Shown here piece after piece: positions 6,589-12,767 of a DNA stretch of 12,767 nucleotides (the stretch's first letter is position 1; each line of letters starts with the position of its first letter). The notes below the pieces were generated by a model, which was not told the origin of the DNA, did not search any database, and saw only the letters and a list, made by a program, of their open reading frames with translations. Position numbers and translations under genes: made by a program. Source of the stretch: Hondaea fermentalgiana (lineage: Eukaryota > Sar > Bigyra > Thraustochytrida > Thraustochytriidae); NCBI GenBank assembly GCA_014084085.1, contig NPFB01000013.1, positions 112,754 through 125,520 on the forward strand, in the 5' to 3' direction.

Positions 6589-8190
6589 ATGACGGGGAAC
6601 TCGAATGCGGCGGTGCCGCTTCTGCGTGACCCGGACGCCTTTGACGACTGCGGCGACTCGTCCGATGCTAGAGACGAGAAAAGAGCTGACCGCGCTGCAA
6701 AGGTGGAGCGGTACTACGTTCTGACCGTCTTTTCTCTCTTTGCATTTGCGCAGGGTGTCTTGTGGCTCACGTTTTCCAGCATCGACCACACGCGGCTGCA
6801 AGAGTACTACGTCGATGACTTTGACTTTGCTACCGTGGCTCTGCTCTTAAATTGGGGCCCTATCATCGGCATTGTGTCCTTTCCCTTTTCCCTGTGGATC
6901 ATGAAGAGGCCCGATGGGTTCCACGAGGCCTGTGTCTGTGGCATGGCACTCTGCGTCGGCGGTGCGCTGGTTCGTTTGATTCCAACGATTGTGGGGCCGG
7001 CGCTTCGCAAGAGCAGCTTTGCTCTCGCCTTTCTACACATTGGACAGATTCTCAACGCCGCAGGAGGTCCCCTGTGCATGGCGACGACCTCGCGACTGTC
7101 CTCCATTTGGTTTCCGGAGGAACAGCGGACATTTTCAACCGCAATCGCCATTGCTGCAAACCCGGTCGGAACAAATCTAGCCTTCATCCTTGGACCGTAT
7201 GTGACGCAAGCGGGCGGCGTCGGGGCCCTCTTGTTCCTCGGTCTTGTGTTCACGTTGCTCCCTGCAATTCTTGCGCTCGTACACCTGCCGCGATGGCCTA
7301 GCCATGCAAAGCGTGAGCTCCCCGCGCCGATTATCGTGCGTGTTCAAGGGCTTGCGACGCCGGACTTGCTTGGCTCGCAAGGCCATCGAGCTCGCACTGC
7401 AAGCTTGGGTGAAGCTTCTGACGCTGATGCCGACGAAGGGGCAGACCCCGAGACAGACGCCGAGGTCGATCCTCAGCTGGATTCTGCCTCGTTGGCGTCC
7501 GAGGACAGCTACGTTGTACCTCCTGAATTAGACGAGCAGGACTCTATCAAGCTTATGCTCTCAAGCAGAGACTTCATGCTTACAGTCCTATGCGGCGGCT
7601 GCATCTCGGGCATTGCGACAGCCTGGCAGACCATGCTTCAAGCCATCTTGCGGGATAACTTTGACGAAAGGACCATTGGGTGGATTGGATGCTTTAACGG
7701 CTTTGCGGCAAATCTTGGCAATATTGTAGCAGGCTTTTTGAGTCAGCGCGACAGGATTCAGACCGAGCTCGTAATTGGTCTGGGCTTGCAGATTTGTGCA
7801 CTAGGACTCTTTGTTGACGCGGCGAAGCATGGCACCTTTGTAGGCGTGTTCATGGCGGTCTTGGGAACAGGTCTCACGTACGGGCTCTGCAACCCTCTCT
7901 TTTACGAGCTTTCGGCCAAGCTCATCTTTCCTGTCAACGAAGGCGTCTCCATCAGTGTTCTGGTCCTCTTGCTCAATATTTTCGCCTGCGCGCTCACGTC
8001 CGCCGCGCCGCATATCGGTCCCACCAGCATCACGGGCGTCTTTATCACGGCGCTAATTATCGTCGACCTCATCATGTTCCTTGTCGTCGACGGCGACGCC
8101 GCGGCCACTACGCCCGCCATCAAGCCCCCGGAAGCTCCAGCCCGCGAGGAGGATTCGCCGCCCACCACGCCTGCGCTCCTTATCGCATAA
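6589..8190 (+). CDS. Major facilitator superfamily transporter, SLC49A4/DIRC2-like (FLVCR family)
   Basis: An intronless frame of 533 residues from the ATG at 6589 (GGCGCCATG); there is no in-frame ATG further upstream in the frame. Twelve membrane segments can be placed at about 43-62, 82-104, 113-132, 143-165, 181-203, 210-233, 328-350, 362-384, 394-410, 414-434, 453-474 and 480-500. The large central cytosolic loop (about 234-327) is acidic and Ser/Thr-rich. The family match is to SLC49: YYVLTVFSLFAFAQGVLW in TM1, LLLNWGPIIGI in TM2, HIGQILNAAGGP in TM4, and IWFPEEQRTFSTAIA before TM5, which resembles the WF...ER.TATAIA of FLVCR and DIRC2. In mammals SLC49A4 is a lysosomal proton-coupled transporter reported to carry pyridoxine. 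Leu11-Leu12 near the N-terminus may be a dileucine endolysosomal sorting signal, as in DIRC2. The substrate here is unknown; family membership is likely. Confidence 0.88.
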   Translation: MTGNSNAAVPLLRDPDAFDDCGDSSDARDEKRADRAAKVERYYVLTVFSLFAFAQGVLWLTFSSIDHTRLQEYYVDDFDFATVALLLNWGPIIGIVSFPFSLWIMKRPDGFHEACVCGMALCVGGALVRLIPTIVGPALRKSSFALAFLHIGQILNAAGGPLCMATTSRLSSIWFPEEQRTFSTAIAIAANPVGTNLAFILGPYVTQAGGVGALLFLGLVFTLLPAILALVHLPRWPSHAKRELPAPIIVRVQGLATPDLLGSQGHRARTASLGEASDADADEGADPETDAEVDPQLDSASLASEDSYVVPPELDEQDSIKLMLSSRDFMLTVLCGGCISGIATAWQTMLQAILRDNFDERTIGWIGCFNGFAANLGNIVAGFLSQRDRIQTELVIGLGLQICALGLFVDAAKHGTFVGVFMAVLGTGLTYGLCNPLFYELSAKLIFPVNEGVSISVLVLLLNIFACALTSAAPHIGPTSITGVFITALIIVDLIMFLVVDGDAAATTPAIKPPEAPAREEDSPPTTPALLIA

Positions 8191-8196
8191 AATAAA
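8191..8196 (+). terminator. Candidate polyadenylation signal abutting the transporter stop codon
   Basis: AATAAA follows directly on the TAA stop at 8188-8190. If it is used, the 3' UTR would be only a few tens of bases, which suits the 107-base gap to the next start codon. No other AATAAA was recognised near the ends of the other four genes, so the signal may be coincidental in this genome. Confidence 0.45.
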
Positions 8197-8297
8197 GTCA
8201 CTCTTGACTAGGCCCTTGCAGCACAAGCGACAATGACTTACGACGAGCAGCTGCAAAGCCCGATTGTGCAACACAGGGTTTGTGAGCGCGAGGCGCG

Positions 8298-9747
8298 ATG
8301 GCCACGGCGGGGGCGGGGGCTGCGGCAGCGACGCTGCGCGCATGGGGCGCGCACGTTGCGGGACTCGAGACCTTTGAGTCTCCCGACGGCAAGATCGCGC
8401 TGCTTAAGCTGACCACGTCGGACGGCATCGAAGGTAAGTCGGGTCAGGCAGGTTAGGTCCCCGCGTATGGCAGCAAAGGTGCAGCGTCGCGAGGGCGCGC
8501 CTGCAGCACATGCCTACAAAAGAGACGACATAATGATTTATGGAAAATGTACCTGACGGGCGTCTCTCGGTTCTCGCGAACTCTTAAAAGGATGGGGCCA
8601 GTTCGGGAACAAGGATGTCGACCTGACGGTGGAGATATTTCATCGTCGCGTGGCACCTGCCGCCATGGGCGCTCTTGTGCGAGACCCTGCTGCTTTGGTC
8701 GAAAGGATTGTCGGGTTCGAACTCAATTACAAACAGCTTGGTGTACAATTGAGCAAAGCTTTGGCAGGTCTCGACGCAGCCGTCTGGGACGCATGCGGAA
8801 AGTTTGCACAGTGTACCGTGTGTGAGCTGCTCTGTGCAAGGCCTCTCAGTGCCTTTCCCGTTTATGCATCGAGCATCTCGCGCAAGATTGCACCACAAGA
8901 TCTCGCAGATGAAATGGCGCGCCTCAAGCAAACGCACGGTGTCCGTGCCTTCAAGGTCAAGGCTGGCAAACGCATGCAGGGTCTCCTTGCACGCGGGCAA
9001 GACCCGAAATCGAAGCAAGAGGACCAGTGGCCCGGCCGCACCGCTGCTGTCTTGCGTGCGGTGCGAGAGGCAGTTGGGCCCGAATGCGAGCTCATGGTCG
9101 ATGCAAACGGCGCGTATCCGTCGCCCGCCACGGATAGCACGGATGGCGCATTCGTGGATGGAGTCTGCAAGATGCTGCGCGAATATGGCGTTTCGTTTTT
9201 CGAAGAACCCTTTTTCTGGTGCGATTACGATGCATATCGCCATTTGCGTGACCGTGAAGGCCGCGCGGGGCTTCCCGTGGCTGGAGGCGAGCAAGAATTT
9301 CGCATGGATGTGTGGCGCGCTGGCTTGCCTCTCGATATTTACCAGCCTGACTTTGGCTACGCTGGCGGGCCATCTTCCATCTTGCAGATTGCACAATTTG
9401 CACGGCGGGATGGTCGAAGGTTCGTGCCGCACTCTCCACAGGGCGACTTGCACGTGGTGTACGCTCTTCATGTCGCCAGTGCGCTTTCCGATCCGCAACT
9501 GGATCGCATTGAGCTCGCCTGCGTGGATGATGGATTGTGTCAAGTCTTCATCGACACGAACGGAACAGTCACGTCAATGCCTCAAATTACGGGCACGCCT
9601 CTCCGCTTAAAACATGGTCATTTGGATCTTGAGCCTCAATGTCATGGCTGGGGAGTCGAGATCGATCCCGTCTGGCTGCGCGCGGACGGCGTCAAGAGCC
9701 GCGTCTTTGACGCCAAAGAGGCCACTTCAAAACGGAGCAACTTATGA
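8298..9747 (+). CDS. Enolase-superfamily enzyme, mandelate racemase/muconate lactonizing type (acid-sugar dehydratase-like)
   Basis: Exons 8298-8433 and 8591-9747 join in phase 1 to give 430 residues, normal for the family. The N-terminal cap domain contains LTTSDGIEGWGQFG, split by the intron. The barrel domain carries the expected set: the Lys167-x-Lys169 pair (FKVKAG), metal ligands Asp216 (MVDANGAY), Glu250/Glu251 (FFEEPFF) and Glu279 (AGGEQEF), then Asp299 (YQPDFGYAGG) and His326 (FVPHSPQG), which match the Asp-His dyad of the mandelate racemase subgroup. Such enzymes abstract the proton alpha to a carboxylate with Mg2+ and most known ones dehydrate sugar acids. The exact substrate cannot be read from the sequence. 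The start at 8298 is the only one giving a full cap domain in frame with the splice. The gene follows the transporter on the same strand after 107 bases. The C-terminus ends SNL after a basic stretch. Confidence 0.92.
8434..8590 (+). other. Intron of the racemase/lactonizing-family gene
   Basis: A 157-base phase-1 intron with donor GAAG|GTAAGT and acceptor TTAAAAG|GATGG. Joining gives GGA and the segment DGIEGWGQFG, the usual family motif at this position. A CTGAC branch-point candidate is near 8551-8556, followed by a pyrimidine-rich stretch. The acceptor is AAAG, less usual than CAG or TAG. Confidence 0.87.
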
Positions 9748-9998
9748 GAGACTGAAATTCCATTTGTTGCTTCTTTTTTTTGTTTGGAATTCTCAAAGCG
9801 GACCAAAGGGGAAACCAGGCAACAGCACAAAGGATATCATCCTGCGAGAGTGAGGGCAGGGATCACAGATTGTGCAAAAGAAAATTGTTTGAGGGCTACA
9901 ATTCACGTTCTCTTTTTTTCCTTTCTTTTTTCTTTCCAAAAATTGTTGTCGTTGTTGTTGTGGCTGTTGTGATTTGTGATTCTTATCCTGTAAAAGGG
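9748..9998. other. Convergent intergenic region between racemase-family and SUMO-protease genes
   Basis: 251 bases hold the 3' ends of both genes. There is a T8 tract at about 9773-9780, TTTTTTTCC-type runs at about 9913-9936, and a GTTGTTGTTGT stretch at about 9945-9972. No gene and no clear AATAAA on either strand was recognised. The T-rich tracts may take part in 3' end formation of the plus-strand gene. Confidence 0.6.
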
Positions 9999-12746
9999 TC
10001 ACGATCTGCCGGGATCACTTGCATCCTGATTCACCTGCGACGCCGCCTCATTTTTGAGACTACGTAAGATTTCAGCACGTGTCTTGGCCACGTCGCGAGC
10101 GTTGAACCAATTCTTTCCAAAAAGTCCGTTTACCACTGTTCGCATCTTACGCGGAGCGACTGTGTCATCGGAAACAAGATGAAACAACCGATCGAGCTTC
10201 TCCGTGAGGATTCGACTAATGTACTCGAGAAGATACACACCGCAATCACATTGATTCTGTTGCGTTGGCACAATGGGCGAGAAGCCAGGCAAAGCGTCGG
10301 CGTCCACTGTGCCATTGAGTGGTCCACGTCGCGCAATCCATTCTTGCTCGAGATATTGACGAAGCAGTTTTGTCACACGTTGCGTCTGATTGCCTCGAAG
10401 CGAGTCCAGAAAGATGACATAAGGACGGCGCTTGGCTTCTGGCGCTGGTTTTCTGAGTGGCCGAGACGAAGCACGAGAGGTCGCGCCGTCCGAGCTCGCA
10501 CGCTTGCGCTTCGAGCGAAACCTCTGGCTCTTTCGGCGTGACGTAGGCAACGAAGTCGTTTCCGGGAAGCTCGATTCCTGCACCGGTGAAGGGCCCGCGT
10601 CCAATGACTCACTTTTCGAGGAGCCGACGTTTTTCGCGTCGGCGGCAGTCAAAGTAACATTATTCATTTTGCCCTCGGAAGCGTCCGCGGATGTCATTTC
10701 GACATCATTGGCCTCCAGATTACCTGTGAGTTCTTTCGTTCTCTCTGCTTTGTCGTTGGCTTCGTTCGCGGCGGTATCCTCCATCGTTTCCGCCAAAGAC
10801 TCGACCTTCGGGGTCGCAGGAGAGGGAGCTCGCGAGGGCGAACGAGATGCGGCGTCAATGCCGTTCTCTTCCGGTGTGTCAAAGCTTTCAGATTTTGATA
10901 CGGCTTCTCCAAGAAGACCAGGGTTGCATACAATCGCGAGTGTCCAGTGAAGATGCGCGTTGATGGGGATGACAAGAATGTCTTTGGCGAAAATATCAAT
11001 GTTTTTGGTGGTGTTCGCCACACACGAGTAGCCCGCGCTTGCTCCCAGGTTAGAAACCTGCTGCTCGAACCAATGGAAAAAGAGTGAATGAAAGACGTAA
11101 ATGTTGTCCAGACGCGCAGGGTCGACGCGTGCGAGAATGTGCCCGATCCAGTAGTCAAGAATCGCGTCGTTAAGGTGCAAGCCCGGCCACACACGCGCAA
11201 CGTCGTCGGCGGTGAGCGTAATGGACCGATTTCGTGGCCCATATGCGCCGAATGGCACCGGCATCTTGTACTTGACAGCTTGGCAGGCCGAAGCGCGTTG
11301 CATGTTATCTCGCAGGTAAGCTTTAGGCATCCACACGATCGAATAGTCTGTCTTGTCTTCCTTTGCACGGACGACTGCATTTGCGCGGGATGATTCGTCC
11401 TTGTCGGTGCCAGATTGTGTTTCGCCTGACAAAGTCCTGCGTCTCTTTGGAGAAGCAAGATTGTTTTCAGGATCTTCGCTGGCGGCAGAGAGGTCGATGC
11501 TCGCGGGCGTCTTTGTCTTTCTTACATTTGCTGAGGATTGCAAAAGAGGAGCTGGCTCGGCGTCGCCCCATTGCAGCCATACTTCGTACACGGTAAAAGG
11601 AGTGAGGCGATCAATCTGGAGTGCTCCCAATGCAGAAGCGGCGTCCGTGCTTTCGCCGAGAGCAGTGTGCATGTCATGAGCATCGCGATTCTCACACAGA
11701 ATGCGGTCGCCCTTGACCAGTCCTCCTCCATTTGAGGCAACAATGAGATGTTTGTCGTCTTGCGAAGGGAGAGCAGTTTCGACAGTGCTCAAAGCTTGCA
11801 CATGTAAGCGCGTGGTTTCGTGACGTTTGAAGATATCCTGCACAGTGCCAAGTCCCAAGTTTGTGCTCACGAGCTCGCCACGCAGAAAAGAGACACTCAG
11901 CTTCTTTTCAGCACTACCACTGGCAGCAGCAGCAGTAGCAGCAGTAGCAGCACTACCATTAGCGTAAGACGCGGCAGAAAGAAGGCCTTTGGCACCCTTG
12001 GAGTCAGATGAAGGGTCAGCTAGGTCCTGCTCGTCATCCGAGTCGGCCGTGAGGTCAACCGTTGTCGCCAGCGACGGACAGGCGGAAGCTGCGGTGGCTT
12101 CGGATGTACCTTGGACGAGATTAGTCACGCCCGCGCCGGCCGATGGCGATTGCTGACCATGGAGCAAATCCTTTTCATGCTGTTGCTCTTGTTGATGCTT
12201 GCGGACAAATTGGACACAGGGCGGCTGAATGAGACGTTGCGGTGCTCTGCCACCTCTACGGCCCGAGGTCTCGCGCTTGCTGCGATCGAGGGCGATACGA
12301 AGAGCCTCTTCGTTGGAGACTCCGGGCGCTCCATGGGTTTCATACGCCCCATAAGCTTCGCCGACGCCGGCGTACTCATCACCATCGCCGCCACCGCCAT
12401 CATTGCCAAGCGCGTGTTCCGCAAGCTCGGCGGCGGAGAACCTTGTTTTCCGTGCGCGCGAAGACCTCCTAAGACCGGAAGGTTGCGCGTCCTGGCGGGC
12501 TCGGGCCAGAGAGGGTCTTGCGCTCGCCTTCCCCCTCGCCCTCTTCCTGCCGGCGCCCTTCTGGTCCTCGTTGTCGTCGTTCTCCTCGTCGGCCTCCGCG
12601 CGCGCGGCGTCGTCGCCGGCCTCCGGCATCTTCTCGCCCTCGCCGCGCGCATCGGCACGCGCAGCAGCGCCGCTCGCGGCCGCTGCGTCCTCCGCGGGCG
12701 CCGCCGCCGTCGCGGGCTCCGCCGCGTCGCCGTCGGGGCCGCCCAT
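9999..12746 (-). CDS. SENP6/SENP7/Ulp2-type SUMO protease (peptidase C48) with UIM- and SIM-like motifs
   Basis: An intronless frame of 915 residues from the ATG at 12746, 21 bases from the window edge. The catalytic domain (about 506-886) has LNDAILDYWIGHIL, His600 in INAHLHWTLAIVCNPG, Asp781 in IFLDSLRGNQTQ, oxyanion Gln829, and the nucleophile Cys835 in QCDCGVYLLEY. Between the His and Asp strands lies a charged insertion of about 160 residues (about 611-772). An insertion here, with HWxLA.VC.PG and LDSLRG, marks the SENP6/7/Ulp2 class, which trims poly-SUMO chains in the nucleus. The basic segments PKRRR (433-437) and SKRKR (745-749) fit nuclear import. The N-terminal half is mostly disordered, with a UIM-like helix at 145-159 (NEEALRIALDRSKRE) and SIM-like motifs at 230-233 (VDLT, then acidic) and 417-420 (IDLS, then acidic). 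A segment at about 288-345 (GELVSTNLGLGTV...) may be a small SH3-like barrel. Protease class is firm; the reader motifs are inferences. Confidence 0.93.
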   Translation of the reverse strand: MGGPDGDAAEPATAAAPAEDAAAASGAAARADARGEGEKMPEAGDDAARAEADEENDDNEDQKGAGRKRARGKASARPSLARARQDAQPSGLRRSSRARKTRFSAAELAEHALGNDGGGGDGDEYAGVGEAYGAYETHGAPGVSNEEALRIALDRSKRETSGRRGGRAPQRLIQPPCVQFVRKHQQEQQHEKDLLHGQQSPSAGAGVTNLVQGTSEATAASACPSLATTVDLTADSDDEQDLADPSSDSKGAKGLLSAASYANGSAATAATAAAASGSAEKKLSVSFLRGELVSTNLGLGTVQDIFKRHETTRLHVQALSTVETALPSQDDKHLIVASNGGGLVKGDRILCENRDAHDMHTALGESTDAASALGALQIDRLTPFTVYEVWLQWGDAEPAPLLQSSANVRKTKTPASIDLSAASEDPENNLASPKRRRTLSGETQSGTDKDESSRANAVVRAKEDKTDYSIVWMPKAYLRDNMQRASACQAVKYKMPVPFGAYGPRNRSITLTADDVARVWPGLHLNDAILDYWIGHILARVDPARLDNIYVFHSLFFHWFEQQVSNLGASAGYSCVANTTKNIDIFAKDILVIPINAHLHWTLAIVCNPGLLGEAVSKSESFDTPEENGIDAASRSPSRAPSPATPKVESLAETMEDTAANEANDKAERTKELTGNLEANDVEMTSADASEGKMNNVTLTAADAKNVGSSKSESLDAGPSPVQESSFPETTSLPTSRRKSQRFRSKRKRASSDGATSRASSRPLRKPAPEAKRRPYVIFLDSLRGNQTQRVTKLLRQYLEQEWIARRGPLNGTVDADALPGFSPIVPTQQNQCDCGVYLLEYISRILTEKLDRLFHLVSDDTVAPRKMRTVVNGLFGKNWFNARDVAKTRAEILRSLKNEAASQVNQDASDPGRS
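11923..11952 (-). repeat. GCA/GTA trinucleotide repeat coding for an Ala/Thr run in the SUMO protease
   Basis: A 30-base repeat of GCA with two GTA interruptions on the plus strand. It codes for the low-complexity Ala/Thr stretch at about residues 266-275, between the first SIM-like motif and the possible SH3-like segment. It is likely a spacer and polymorphic. Confidence 0.85.
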
Positions 12747-12767
12747 CGCGCGCCGCCCGAGCGCGAG

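Noticed and set aside
8584..9543. A 319-codon minus-strand frame opposite the racemase-family gene
   Set aside because: It is an antisense shadow of a well-supported coding frame with intact catalytic residues. It shows no domain and contains Cys/His/Arg-rich composition typical of reversed coding sequence.
10694..11458. A 254-codon minus-strand frame within the SUMO protease gene
   Set aside because: It is another frame of the same strand over the protease catalytic domain. It has no motif of its own and is rich in Ser/Thr/Arg as expected of an out-of-frame reading.

Overview
The window looks like nuclear DNA from a compact, GC-rich protist genome. It has three spliceosomal introns (two GTACGT and one GTAAGT donors, all AG acceptors), long intronless genes, good Kozak contexts (A or G at -3, usually G at +4), short intergenic gaps and no bacterial ribosome-binding sites or operon structure. 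An EF-hand/PIP-kinase fusion and an Arm-repeat gene relic fit a chromalveolate-type protist. A thraustochytrid (Labyrinthulea) is my best guess, but it rests on general character, not on a marker gene.

Layout, left to right: (1) a three-exon V-ATPase proteolipid c'' gene (74-1101, +); (2) a convergent gap of 942 bases holding a frameshifted fragment of an Armadillo-repeat gene (about 1308-1590) and two short perfect hairpins; (3) a 1026-residue intronless gene (2044-5124, -) with an NCS/calcineurin-B-like four-EF-hand module in front of a phosphatidylinositol-phosphate kinase catalytic domain; (4) a divergent gap of about 1.46 kb with simple repeats and overlapping inverted repeats but no gene I can support; (5) an intronless 12-TM major facilitator (6589-8190, +) most like SLC49A4/DIRC2; (6) only 107 bases later, a two-exon mandelate racemase/muconate lactonizing enzyme (8298-9747, +) with all the metal and acid/base residues in place; (7) a convergent gap of 251 bases; (8) an intronless 915-residue C48 SUMO protease of the SENP6/SENP7/Ulp2 type (9999-12746, -) with a candidate ubiquitin-interacting motif and two candidate SUMO-interacting motifs in its N-terminal half.

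Three neighbours have themes of the endolysosomal membrane (proton pump subunit, SLC49A4-like transporter, phosphoinositide kinase), but nothing shows they are co-regulated. The most unusual content is the domain architecture of the two minus-strand genes: a kinase that could couple Ca2+ directly to phosphoinositide synthesis, and a SUMO protease that could read ubiquitin and SUMO together.
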